Below the pieces are notes generated by a model that saw only the letters and a list, made by a program, of their open reading frames with translations, was not told the origin of the DNA and searched no databases. From IMG/VR virus record IMGVR_UViG_3300043571_000023, positions 1 to 25,502 of that record: a stretch of 25,502 nt of DNA. One strand, written 5' to 3'. Below, piece by piece: positions 7,830 to 15,021 of this stretch (the stretch's first letter is position 1; the number at the start of each line of letters is the position of its first letter). The translations under genes were made by a program, and so were the position numbers. The stretch is from a virus.

Positions 7830-8164
7830 TACGTTATGATCCTTCCGCTGGCGCGTATATTAATCGCACTAGCCGTTCCTGCCAAGGTCGAGATAAAATC
7901 GCCGGGAGCCAGCGCTGCGCCAACCAATTCAGGAAACGTATAGACTTCGTTAGGCTGCAAAGTCTTTGTTTTCGTTATGATATTGCTGTTACCGGCCGTC
8001 CCGGCCGAAGTCACCAGATTGACGCTGATCGTAGCAGCCGCTGCGCTGTAGTTTGTAGCCGTAAACTTATCGATAAGCGTAGTCACGCCCGTCGAAGTAT
8101 ATTGCGTCGTCTGAGAGCTTTCGGCAATTTTGGCCGGGATTAGGACTGCTACTGTTACGGTCAT
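7829..8164 (-). CDS. small beta-rich structural protein (P22 gp14 position)
   Basis: A 111-aa protein without a known domain name. It is rich in Thr, Ala and beta-branched residues, with alternating strands (TTLIDKFTATNYSAAAATIS, then a VNLV strand) and LQPNEVYTFPELVGAALAPG in the second half. The pattern suggests a small beta-sandwich seen in other phage virion operons. It occupies the slot of P22 gp14, a small virion assembly factor, between the needle-like and gp7-like genes, but there is no sequence evidence for equivalence. GGAGTCTAAT precedes the ATG and provides a good ribosome site. Confidence 0.7.
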   Translation of the reverse strand: MTVTVAVLIPAKIAESSQTTQYTSTGVTTLIDKFTATNYSAAAATISVNLVTSAGTAGNSNIITKTKTLQPNEVYTFPELVGAALAPGDFISTLAGTASAINIRASGRIIT

Positions 8165-8165
8165 A

Positions 8166-9185
8166 TTAGACTCCTTGGAGTGTCGGCACGGACACTAAAT
8201 TCATAGTGACAATAACAGAAGGCGTGCTAGGACGCACCGGCCCTGTTTGAGCGCCGATATACTGGATAGTAGTAGTCGCGTCATTTGTCGCCCACATTAG
8301 CTCAACATACTCATCGGCGGCTAGATCTATAAATAGATTAAGCGCGCCAATGTTATGGCCATCAACGCCGGCGTGTTTTGAGGGGACTGAAAATTTACTG
8401 TTTGTGGCTGTTACATTAGATCCGTTCTTGCGTAGCCAAATGTCAATATCATGGATATTAGCATCAGTATTGACCATCTGCACGCTAAACTGCACGTTAT
8501 AAACGCCGGCTATTTCAGCTTTTAACTTAGACGCGCAAGTCCCGGTAATCGTTGTTGATCCAACCGTCTGCGCCGTGCTTACAACGTATGTGCCAGTGCT
8601 GCCATCTGTGCCGCTTGATTGAGATACAATGCGCGTCCCTGCCGTGACGCCGGTGCCTGTTATAACCATGCCAGGATAAATAGGCCCAGATCCTATGGCC
8701 GTGACTGTCATAGTCGTAGACGCCGGGCCGATAGACGCCGTAAAAGATGCTGTGCGGTCAACAAACGTCACATTTTTACTGTACGCCGTAGAATCATAAA
8801 TTAAGGGATACGCGGTAGTCGTAGACCCATCCGACTGATTTGCGGTGCTATAAAAACAACCGTAGACATATTGAGGTATTTGCGGCGTCGGTCGCGGAGC
8901 CAATTCTAAAGCTTGAACGTCTTTAGCCAGCTCCATAAGATCGCTTTGCGCCTGCGAAAGTGCGTTCGGCAGACCACCAAGATTAGACTCTAATATCGCC
9001 AGCGCGGCCTCATAAGACGTTAGTGCAGACGCCGTAGCCGGTGCGCTATCAAGTATGTCTTGGCTATCGTTCTGCGCTGTCCATAAGGATAAAAAAAATC
9101 TATACCACTCGCGAGAGATCGCGCCGGTGCGGGGATCAATAAACGCTACGCGCGGCGGCGTTATCTGAGTAGGGTTTATCGCCAT
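8166..9185 (-). CDS. needle/plug-like tail tip protein with a nested beta-domain (P22 gp26 position)
   Basis: A 339-aa protein in the slot of the P22 tail needle. Residues 1-40 have the pattern PPRVAFIDPRTGAISREWYRFFLSLW seen at the attachment end of such proteins. Residues about 55-96 are a helical/coiled-coil rod. Residues 106-143 and 219-336 read as one C1q/TNF-like jelly-roll (YGCFYSTANQSDG; then VYNVQFSVQMVNTD, DIDIWLRKNGSNV). Between them, about residues 144-217, sits a separate Gly/Thr-rich module (MTVTAIGSGPIYPGM, GTGVTAGTRIVSQSSGT). The likely job is plugging the portal-tail channel and touching the host surface. The fold assignments are pattern-based. Confidence 0.75.
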   Translation of the reverse strand: MAINPTQITPPRVAFIDPRTGAISREWYRFFLSLWTAQNDSQDILDSAPATASALTSYEAALAILESNLGGLPNALSQAQSDLMELAKDVQALELAPRPTPQIPQYVYGCFYSTANQSDGSTTTAYPLIYDSTAYSKNVTFVDRTASFTASIGPASTTMTVTAIGSGPIYPGMVITGTGVTAGTRIVSQSSGTDGSTGTYVVSTAQTVGSTTITGTCASKLKAEIAGVYNVQFSVQMVNTDANIHDIDIWLRKNGSNVTATNSKFSVPSKHAGVDGHNIGALNLFIDLAADEYVELMWATNDATTTIQYIGAQTGPVRPSTPSVIVTMNLVSVPTLQGV

Positions 9186-10627
9186 TAGGCGTTCGTCCCG
9201 CTAAGTAAAAGCTCAGCGCCCATGATATACAGCCGAACAGGATCAGTGCCTGACACTTCATAAACCCGGTCGCGGATCTTTAACGTCATGCCAAGACGCC
9301 GCCAAATGGTGCGATAGCCAAACTGGCCTATCTTTCCCATGTAGCGCCAGTTCTCATTCGACCATGTATGGCCACCGTCATCAGACCATCGCAACATAGC
9401 TTGGGGGTCGCTGCCTTGGCCTAACACAAGGCCAACACCTGTCTCACAGTCAAGCTGAAGACTATGCTGCGTCGTGCGTTTTAGATCGTTCTGGCCTGTC
9501 GGCAACGCTCGCCATGACCGGAGCCATTTTTGCGGCTGGCCATTATCGGCGTAAACATCAAGATCGAATGTATAAATATTGCCGTTTTGGTAATCTCCAA
9601 CAACGATGTTGTTGTCGAAATTACACATATTATTGGCGCGATGACGGCTGAACTCGCCGTTATTGAACGCGGCGCGTTCATGCCAAACGCCAGTCGACGC
9701 GTCATATACCCAGGTAGTATTGGCGGTCGGAAAGTTTAAAACATAAAAGCTATGGCCGTCTTGCTGGTAAGTATAGCCGACAGCATCGCTAATATCGCTA
9801 TACTGCTGGATCTGCCATTCGACGGCGTGCGTAGAAATACGCTGGCCGATATAGCCGGCGGCTTTATACACCATGCCATTACCGCGCTGATCGCGGCCAA
9901 GCCAATAAACTTGGTTGTCCATCTTGGCGACAGAATACGCTGCCGCGCAGCCTAGCTCGTTGAACGCGCCTTGAATGCGCGTGAGCGGGAAATCCGGCTG
10001 GCCGGCGTTATACCAAACTTCCGTGGTGTCCGTGCCAAGAACCCATAACTCACGGTGATCCGTATAAACCGCGACGACGCCATCGGGCGAACCTTCAGCG
10101 CTGGCAAAATCCAACGGATCTATTGACGTGCCGTCTAAAAGCGCCGTCACCCAGATCTTTTGGCTATTGGGCTCGTTGAAGACAAAATAGCCGTCTAAAT
10201 ATGTGACTGTGACTGCGCCGGGAAAATCAGGGTCCGTGATCTTTCCGAATGCGCCGGTGCTTTCGTTATAAATATAACCGTCGGGATTGGCGGCGATAAA
10301 GATTTGCGTGCCATTGTCAGCTATGCTGACCGGACCAGAACCACTGACGGTGCCGATGAGCGTCGGCGTAGCAGTCAACCCGGTGAGTTTATAAAACTCA
10401 TTGCCAGACACGACGTAAAAATCGCTGCCGTTTGTTTGATGCGCCCATAGCCCCCGGATAGGTCCAGTGCCAATAGTTTGCTGAAAGTTCAGCCCAGGGC
10501 AACGCTGAAGAAACGCCGGTTCTTTACCGCCTTCTGGTACAATTTCAGGGAAGAGATTGACCATACGATTGTCGGCCGCGTTGACGGATCGAGCGACATA
10601 CGCAGAGCCTAGAATCGGCGTTTTCAT
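9185..10627 (-). CDS. tail hub / packaged DNA stabilisation protein (P22 gp10-like)
   Basis: A 480-aa protein similar to P22 gp10, the hub that closes the tail tube after packaging and holds needle and spikes. Recognisable features: an N-terminal AYVARSVNAADNRMVNLFPE motif (residues 9-28), then a repeated WD-like beta pattern through the centre (GPIRGLWAHQTNGSDFYVVS; DGVVAVYTDHRELWVLGTDT; YKAAGYIGQRIS). The length agrees with gp10 (about 470 residues). Its neighbours are the gp4-like adaptor upstream and the needle-like protein downstream, as in P22. The ATG overlaps the adaptor stop codon as TGATG. Confidence 0.88.
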   Translation of the reverse strand: MKTPILGSAYVARSVNAADNRMVNLFPEIVPEGGKEPAFLQRCPGLNFQQTIGTGPIRGLWAHQTNGSDFYVVSGNEFYKLTGLTATPTLIGTVSGSGPVSIADNGTQIFIAANPDGYIYNESTGAFGKITDPDFPGAVTVTYLDGYFVFNEPNSQKIWVTALLDGTSIDPLDFASAEGSPDGVVAVYTDHRELWVLGTDTTEVWYNAGQPDFPLTRIQGAFNELGCAAAYSVAKMDNQVYWLGRDQRGNGMVYKAAGYIGQRISTHAVEWQIQQYSDISDAVGYTYQQDGHSFYVLNFPTANTTWVYDASTGVWHERAAFNNGEFSRHRANNMCNFDNNIVVGDYQNGNIYTFDLDVYADNGQPQKWLRSWRALPTGQNDLKRTTQHSLQLDCETGVGLVLGQGSDPQAMLRWSDDGGHTWSNENWRYMGKIGQFGYRTIWRRLGMTLKIRDRVYEVSGTDPVRLYIMGAELLLSGTNA

Positions 10628-11340
10628 CAGTAATTGCCCGCGTAGATGTTATAGCGCTGACGTGTGCCAACGATGCTATAAGGCAGCGCCATGATGTCAT
10701 CGGGGTTATTGATACGCTTCAGATTGCGCTTGCTATACATTGCAATACGTTGCACTTGCGCGGACGGCTCGACGCCAAATTCAGGCGCAAGTTCACACGC
10801 CAGATTATAACGAAATGCGCGAAGATAGCCCGGCGGAAAGGTCAGCGGCGTGGACAAAACAGCCGGCTGCGTTAGCTCCTCGACCGAAATGAAATGCCAT
10901 TCCAGAAGCCGCAACGGCACCGGATAGATAAACATTTCGATGTTCGGGTAGGTCATGTTCGTAAAAATGACCTGCGGATATGTAGACGTGACCGTTTTAA
11001 CAGCGATACCATCGTATTGCTGTTGATTGATGAATTTGATCCCGTAACTTACATTTGTTTGCGGATCGCGAAAATACGTTGCGTCATCAAGTAAAACAGG
11101 TCGATTACCGACAAAATCACCTGTTGGGCCAAGCGTCCGGCTAAGAGCGCTTGGCGGCCAAAGAAATGTTTGATCCTGAGTCGAAAAGACCGCCAGACGC
11201 TCTGTGTTCCATGAGTCGATCATCTGGTTCAGGGCTATCAGCGCGTCCTGCGATGTCGCGGCTGAAGGCGTTTCGCCTTCTGCGAGGACGCCCAGAAGTC
11301 TCAGGGCTCCGTTGATCTGATCGCCCGCCGTCGTTGTCAT
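10627..11340 (-). CDS. head-tail adaptor (P22 gp4-like packaged DNA stabilisation protein)
   Basis: A 237-aa adaptor that should ring the portal and extend it to the hub. The N-terminal helical part (TTTAGDQINGALRLLGVL, then SQDALIALNQMIDSWNTERL, residues 29-48) is characteristic of gp4-like proteins. The middle is beta-rich, and an LRAFRYNLACELAPEFGV helix lies near residues 180-197. P22 gp4 is shorter (about 166 residues), but larger versions of the family occur. The start at 11340 is preceded by AAAGG at 9 bases. The first 200 bases overlap the small upstream gene in another frame. Confidence 0.85.
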   Translation of the reverse strand: MTTTAGDQINGALRLLGVLAEGETPSAATSQDALIALNQMIDSWNTERLAVFSTQDQTFLWPPSALSRTLGPTGDFVGNRPVLLDDATYFRDPQTNVSYGIKFINQQQYDGIAVKTVTSTYPQVIFTNMTYPNIEMFIYPVPLRLLEWHFISVEELTQPAVLSTPLTFPPGYLRAFRYNLACELAPEFGVEPSAQVQRIAMYSKRNLKRINNPDDIMALPYSIVGTRQRYNIYAGNY

Positions 11341-11446
11341 TTGGATCGAACCTTTCCCAGCCGTTTTCTTCGTCGGCTTCGGCTTCCATTTCTAGCGTGG
11401 CAATCTTAACGCCATGACGCTCATGACGCAAATAAATCAGGGCCAT
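11141..11446 (-). CDS. small conserved phage protein overlapping the gp4-like gene
   Basis: Unknown function. The first 35 residues (MALIYLRHERHGVKIATLEM, then EAEADEENGWERFDPND) match a short phage protein I recall between the coat and gp4-like genes. The ATG at 11446 follows AGGTG at a normal distance; a longer open frame to 11605 crosses a hairpin and the previous gene and is rejected. After residue 35 the frame stays open for 66 Arg/Ser-rich residues that overlap the gp4-like start in another frame. Related proteins, as far as I recall, end soon after the WERFDP motif, so the tail may be recent read-through into the adaptor gene. Confidence 0.65.
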   Translation of the reverse strand: MALIYLRHERHGVKIATLEMEAEADEENGWERFDPNDNDGGRSDQRSPETSGRPRRRRNAFSRDIAGRADSPEPDDRLMEHRASGGLFDSGSNISLAAKRS

Positions 11447-11468
11447 TTTACACCTATGGAAAGGGCCA

Positions 11469-11486
11469 GGCGGGCCGTAGCCCGCC
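11469..11486 (-). terminator. GC hairpin with UACG tetraloop after the second decoration gene
   Basis: On the minus-strand RNA, GGCGGGC and GCCCGCC pair perfectly (7 bp, all G-C) around the loop UACG closed by C-G, a member of the very stable UNCG tetraloop class. It lies 12 bases after the stop of the 151-aa gene and before the ribosome site of the next gene. Only UGGCCCUUUCC follows, so a full U-tract is missing. It may act as a partial terminator or as a 3' stabiliser for the upstream mRNA. Confidence 0.6.
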
Positions 11487-11498
11487 CGTAAGGTTATA

Positions 11499-11954
11499 TT
11501 AAGACGCCAGAAGCGGGACTGAATACCAAGTCGTTGCGTCATATGCGATGAGCAGCGAGGAAGTATTGGCTGCAAGCACATAGTTGGAGTCAACTGTGAT
11601 TGCATTGATGCCGTCGCCCGTAGCAGGCCATACTTTCAAAACAGCATTAGCGCCATTTTTAATGATGACCGTGCGCCCTGCAATAGCCGCTGGAAGTTTA
11701 ACGCCTTTAGTAGCGTCAGCCGCTGTTACAAGCGTAAGCCCGTCTGATATTGATGCGGCGTCGGACTGTGTTGAGCCAGTCGCAGCTACAGTAGCCGTCT
11801 TTAGATAAAGACCGCCAGTTGTCGTGATGTCGCTTGCGCTAACCGAAGTCGCGCCAGATATAGTGCCTCCGCTGATCGTCGCGCCCGTAATGGTTGTGCC
11901 ACTTACGAGTTCGGGATCAGAAAAGGCAACACCTACAGGTTTTGTGTTTGGCAT
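11499..11954 (-). CDS. beta-rich virion protein, head decoration or fibre type (151 aa)
   Basis: A 151-aa protein downstream of the coat gene. The first 50 residues include ELVSGTTITGATISGGTISG, a short Gly/Thr/Ser repeat of about five residues typical of trimeric beta-helical fibres. The rest has TVIIKNGANAVLKVWPATGD (about residues 94-113) and ends TTWYSVPLLAS, a pattern found in small phage structural proteins. It pairs with the 160-aa gene upstream, with a 15-base gap that contains AAAGG. A role as head fibre or decoration is inferred from position and composition; no enzymatic motif is visible. Confidence 0.7.
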   Translation of the reverse strand: MPNTKPVGVAFSDPELVSGTTITGATISGGTISGATSVSASDITTTGGLYLKTATVAATGSTQSDAASISDGLTLVTAADATKGVKLPAAIAGRTVIIKNGANAVLKVWPATGDGINAITVDSNYVLAANTSSLLIAYDATTWYSVPLLAS

Positions 11955-11969
11955 TGCCTTTATCCTTTA

Positions 11970-12452
11970 TTACGAGATGCGGTAAAGCGCCCAAGTGGTA
12001 GCACTGGCCTTACGAGCGCGATAGCGCTGTGTCGTTCCAGCAACAGCCGCAATGGTCATCAGACCCTGACTACCAGAGGTGCCGATTGACCAACCCGTGT
12101 TTGTCGTCACAGTGATAACGCCAGAGCTAGAACCATCGACGTTGATGATCGAGAAGTCGAAGGTTGCGCCAACTTTAACGACCGCTATAAGTTCGGCTTC
12201 AAGATTAGCAACAGTCGGAAGCGTGTAAGCCGCCGCTGAAGCACCTGGGCTGCCAAGAATCAAGCCACCAACGACCTGTGCAGCCGTAAGCGTGGCCGCG
12301 CCAGCGGGGATAGCCGCCGGAGTTGGCGTATTGATAAAATTGGTGCCAGACAGATTGCCGTCACCGACCTGGTAGCCGCCTTCACCATTCGGAAGAGCGC
12401 CGTAAGGGCCAAACGTCTCAAGCGGATAAGCCGCATTCGAAGTAGTCGTCAT
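11970..12452 (-). CDS. beta-rich virion protein, decoration or head-fibre type (160 aa)
   Basis: A 160-aa protein directly after the coat gene. Features: a Gly/Asn-rich N-terminus, then AAAYTLPTVANLEAELIAVV (about residues 73-92), FDFSIINVDGSSSGVITVTT (98-117), and the C-terminal QRYRARKASATTWALYRIS. This is a widespread phage pattern that I associate with head decoration or fibre proteins, but I know no established function. A perfect AAGGAG ribosome site lies 7 bases before the ATG, implying strong translation as expected for an abundant virion protein. A UUCG hairpin separates it from the coat stop codon. Confidence 0.72.
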   Translation of the reverse strand: MTTTSNAAYPLETFGPYGALPNGEGGYQVGDGNLSGTNFINTPTPAAIPAGAATLTAAQVVGGLILGSPGASAAAYTLPTVANLEAELIAVVKVGATFDFSIINVDGSSSGVITVTTNTGWSIGTSGSQGLMTIAAVAGTTQRYRARKASATTWALYRIS

Positions 12453-12477
12453 GGATTAACTCCTTGAATTAGAAGAA

Positions 12478-12497
12478 GAAGGGGCCGAAGCCCCCTC
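12478..12497 (-). terminator. hairpin with UUCG tetraloop directly after the major capsid gene
   Basis: In the minus-strand RNA, GAGGGGGC pairs with GCCCCUUC (8 bp including one G-U) around a UUCG loop closed by C-G, the classic ultra-stable tetraloop. It starts 5 bases after the coat stop codon and is followed by UUCUUCUAAUUC, a pyrimidine-rich but not pure U-tract. It probably acts as a leaky terminator or as a 3' stabiliser that raises coat mRNA relative to the genes behind it. The next gene has its own strong ribosome site 18 bases after the hairpin. Confidence 0.72.
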
Positions 12498-12502
12498 TAA
12501 TG

Positions 12503-13699
12503 TTAGCCCCACAGACGGACAGCCATCTGCGGACGAATGACCGAATAGCCATACAGCACGTCAATACGGCACGGCAGGCGGTCGTTGTTGATGTCATACT
12601 GACGCACGACGCGCAGGCTGATACCATTATGGACCTGACGCGAAGCCATGTCGACGCCCTGCGGCATAAGCAGATCGGCGGTGGCGAACGCGATGGCGTC
12701 ACGATGGTAGATCAGGTTCTGCGGATACTGCGTCGAAGCAGAACCGTAGAAGGTGACAGCCGCGCCGGAAACCGGCAGAGCGTCGACCGTGGCGAGAGCC
12801 TGGCCAGCCGAATACATCGCCGGGACAGTGACCGAAGCCGTGGTGGACGCCGTAACGTCAGCCAGAGCCACGAACTGATACAGCGAGCCGGTCGACTCGC
12901 GAGTCTGCGGGTTGACGGCGTAAACGCTGCCAATCGTGAACACGTCACCAGCCTTGATCGTCGTCGAGCCAAGGCCCGTCAGAACGATGGTCGTCGAACC
13001 TTCGGTCGTGACCGAGGTGCTGACCGTCACGGTGCCGGCGCGCGAGCCGGTCGTGAACTGCTTGACCGACTGCGACATATTCAGCTCGTCATAGCCGAGG
13101 ATGCCTTCACCGAACATGCCGTTCTTGAACTGCTTGCTGATAGCCGAAACCGGGTTGAACAGGCCCTTCATGCCTTCGATCAGCGCGGCGTTAGCAGCCG
13201 GATTGACCGTCGCATAGCGCGGCGACATGACAGCGGCGTTCTCGTTCAGCTTCTGCTGCGCCTGCAACAGAACGAGCGAGGTGGCCGGAGTCGTGCCGGG
13301 CGTGCCGACCGAGTTGCCGATGTATTTGAACGAGTTCGCAACGTCAGCGTCGATGCTGGCGGCGAGCTGCGAAATACGCGGCTTCAGCACACGTTCCGCG
13401 AAGTCGTCCAACTGCATCGTCAGTTCGGCGGTCGTGAAGTTCACGCCGATATGCTTCTGCGAAGACACGGTCAGGGTCGTGTACTGTTCGTTGTCGTCCT
13501 GAACCTGGAGCGCAGCGCCGTCCGTGACCAGAGCGCGGTCAGGCAGGCGGATACGCAGGGTCGAGCCGATCTTCGCGCCTTCAACGGCGAAAGAGTCGTC
13601 ATACTGGCGGTTAACGGTGCGCGTCAGGACAAGATTATTCTCAAGGATCTCAAGAGCCTTGCGAGTAATCATGTCAATCGTAAGAATTGAGTTAGACAT
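12503..13699 (-). CDS. major capsid protein (P22 coat-like, HK97 fold)
   Basis: A 398-aa coat protein; P22 gp5 has 430 residues. Recognition rests on the N-terminus (LTIDMITRKALEILENNLVL, residues 5-24), the NRQYDDSFAVEGAKIGSTLR segment, an IGVNFTTAELTMQLDDFAER stretch, and its place right after the scaffold gene and before two decoration-like genes. It should form the icosahedral shell from pentamers and hexamers. The ATG is preceded by GGAGATAAGGT, a very good ribosome site. Its bases are more GC-rich, with steadier codon choice, than neighbouring beta-protein genes, as expected for a highly expressed gene. A UUCG hairpin follows the stop. Confidence 0.93.
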   Translation of the reverse strand: MSNSILTIDMITRKALEILENNLVLTRTVNRQYDDSFAVEGAKIGSTLRIRLPDRALVTDGAALQVQDDNEQYTTLTVSSQKHIGVNFTTAELTMQLDDFAERVLKPRISQLAASIDADVANSFKYIGNSVGTPGTTPATSLVLLQAQQKLNENAAVMSPRYATVNPAANAALIEGMKGLFNPVSAISKQFKNGMFGEGILGYDELNMSQSVKQFTTGSRAGTVTVSTSVTTEGSTTIVLTGLGSTTIKAGDVFTIGSVYAVNPQTRESTGSLYQFVALADVTASTTASVTVPAMYSAGQALATVDALPVSGAAVTFYGSASTQYPQNLIYHRDAIAFATADLLMPQGVDMASRQVHNGISLRVVRQYDINNDRLPCRIDVLYGYSVIRPQMAVRLWG

Positions 13700-13702
13700 A
13701 CC

Positions 13703-14482
13703 TTATCTCCGATTCTGCGCTTCCCACTTCTTGATCTGACGCTGCCGTTCCGCTTCAATCCATTCCGACGTTGACATTGACTTGATAGACCGAGGGTCTG
13801 CCGTATCGTAACGCGGGCCTGAGTTTGATCGAGTAGCCGTGACAGGAGCAAGAGGTGCGGGCGCGGTTGAGGTTTTCTTAACCGGCGGGTTCGTGGTCAG
13901 ATTGACCTCGATCTTCCCGATCTCTTTTGCCTGCAAGACAGGCGGCAGTTTGGAAATCCGCCCGGCTTCTTTTGGATTGGAGCCAAGGTAATAAATTACC
14001 TCTGGGCCAATATCAGAAGCCTGGATGGCTTGAGCCATAACGTCCGTGACGGGAAGGTTCGGGTTATACGCGACTTGTTCAAAGTCCTCGTATCGGTCCC
14101 TAGCCTCTTCTTCACGGTCCTTATAGGACTCCAAGATCGCTGCCTGTTGGGCTGCGGCCTCGCGCTGGGCTAGAAGATCTCGCGCTTTTTGCTCCGCTAA
14201 CGCTTCCGCGTATTGCTGAGCATTCTCGAAATCATCCGGCGCAGGTGGAGGTGCGGCGGGCGTTCTAGCCTGCTGCTCCGCAAGCCGTTGGGCCTGCTCT
14301 CTTTCCCATTTGCGCTGTTCTCTTGCAAGGCGCTTGCTTACAATCGCGTCCAACTCTTCCTGAGAGAACGATTTTGTAGGCTGCTGTTCCTCCGGCGTCG
14401 TATCAGCAGATTCCGGTGCTGCCGTAGCTTCCGGTTCCGGCGCGGGGCTGATCTCCGCTACAGCCTGTTCTTCTTCAGACAT
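13703..14482 (-). CDS. capsid scaffolding protein
   Basis: A 259-aa protein directly before the coat gene. I start it at the ATG giving MSEEEQAVAE because AGGAG lies 5 bases upstream; an open frame to 14554 has no such support. Residues 1-45 are acidic and rich in Pro/Ala/Glu. Residues about 45-130 are highly charged helix/coiled coil (SKRLAREQRKWEREQAQRLA; AEQKARDLLAQREAAAQQAA). The C-terminus is basic (SEWIEAERQRQIKKWEAQNR), like the coat-binding helix-turn-helix end of P22 scaffold. It should guide procapsid assembly and then leave. Composition, order and length all agree. Confidence 0.88.
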   Translation of the reverse strand: MSEEEQAVAEISPAPEPEATAAPESADTTPEEQQPTKSFSQEELDAIVSKRLAREQRKWEREQAQRLAEQQARTPAAPPPAPDDFENAQQYAEALAEQKARDLLAQREAAAQQAAILESYKDREEEARDRYEDFEQVAYNPNLPVTDVMAQAIQASDIGPEVIYYLGSNPKEAGRISKLPPVLQAKEIGKIEVNLTTNPPVKKTSTAPAPLAPVTATRSNSGPRYDTADPRSIKSMSTSEWIEAERQRQIKKWEAQNRR

Positions 14483-14525
14483 TACGTCTCCTGTCCTAGC
14501 TATCCGGCTAGTCGGTCTATGTAGA

Positions 14526-14684
14526 CTACGCTTTTGTTTCGGCGTCGTCAACACTAAGCGCTTGTTGCGCTTGAGCCTTTACATCTGGAATCAAATGCGC
14601 GACTTCAACATACGGCCGTTCGGCCAAGGCGCGGATAATGATATTCCAATCGTCAACTGAGAGCGTCATCGTGATATATTTCAT
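14526..14684 (-). CDS. small conserved phage protein (52 aa)
   Basis: A short helical protein of unknown function. It reads YITMTLSVDDWNIIIRALAE, then RPYVEVAHLIPDVKAQAQQA and an acidic end. I recall similar 45-60 aa proteins near capsid genes in phages, with the same TLSVDDWN-ALAxRPxxEV pattern. A beta-strand followed by two helices could form a small ribbon-helix-helix or dimerisation unit, but nothing more can be claimed. It sits 2 bases after the stop of the gene upstream and about 40 bases before the scaffold ribosome site. Confidence 0.7.
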   Translation of the reverse strand: MKYITMTLSVDDWNIIIRALAERPYVEVAHLIPDVKAQAQQALSVDDAETKA

Positions 14685-14686
14685 TG

Positions 14687-15010
14687 TTAAGCCCAAGGAA
14701 GCGGCTTAACGACCGGCACCGAAGTAATTTCAGCCAGTCGAGCATCAAGATGATCTTTTATGGCGGCGAGCATTTCAGCCCCCAGCGCCGTCTCAAGCCA
14801 AGATTCGACCTGCGCTTTGGTCAGCGCGTCATACGGCGTGAATGGAGCGCCAGCCAAAAGTTCTATTTCCTGCGCGCCGTATGTATCAACGATTTTCGCG
14901 CCGTCAGCCGCTTCACGATGCCAGTGAATACGAAACACGACATCTTTTTTGCCGTTCTCATCAGGATAGCTGTCTAGGGCGTTGATAACCCACGAATATT
15001 TAACCGCCAT
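14687..15010 (-). CDS. conserved phage protein, DUF7936-like (107 aa)
   Basis: A 107-aa protein of a family I recall as DUF7936, common in phage structural operons. The conserved pattern is YSWVINALDSYPDENGKKDV, then VFRIHWHREAADGAKIVDTY, APFTPYDALTKAQVESWLET and a Pro-rich end with a terminal PWA. The N-terminal half should be beta-strands and the C-terminal half helical. It stands between the host-recognition genes and the capsid genes, and its role is unknown. A tail-fibre chaperone or a small virion component are both possible; the sequence does not decide. Confidence 0.72.
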   Translation of the reverse strand: MAVKYSWVINALDSYPDENGKKDVVFRIHWHREAADGAKIVDTYGAQEIELLAGAPFTPYDALTKAQVESWLETALGAEMLAAIKDHLDARLAEITSVPVVKPLPWA

Positions 15011-15021
15011 AATTTGAGTCC

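Noticed and set aside
11447-11605. N-terminal extension of the small MALIYLRH-type protein
   Set aside because: It crosses a strong hairpin and the end of the upstream gene; the ATG at 11446 fits the conserved protein start.
12500-13690. 396-codon plus-strand open frame opposite the coat gene
   Set aside because: It mirrors the coat gene, is highly Arg-rich and patternless, and lies antisense to a firmly identified gene with regular codon use.
14483-14554. 24-codon upstream extension of the scaffold gene
   Set aside because: A strong AGGAG lies just before the internal ATG at 14482, and the extension overlaps the 52-aa gene.
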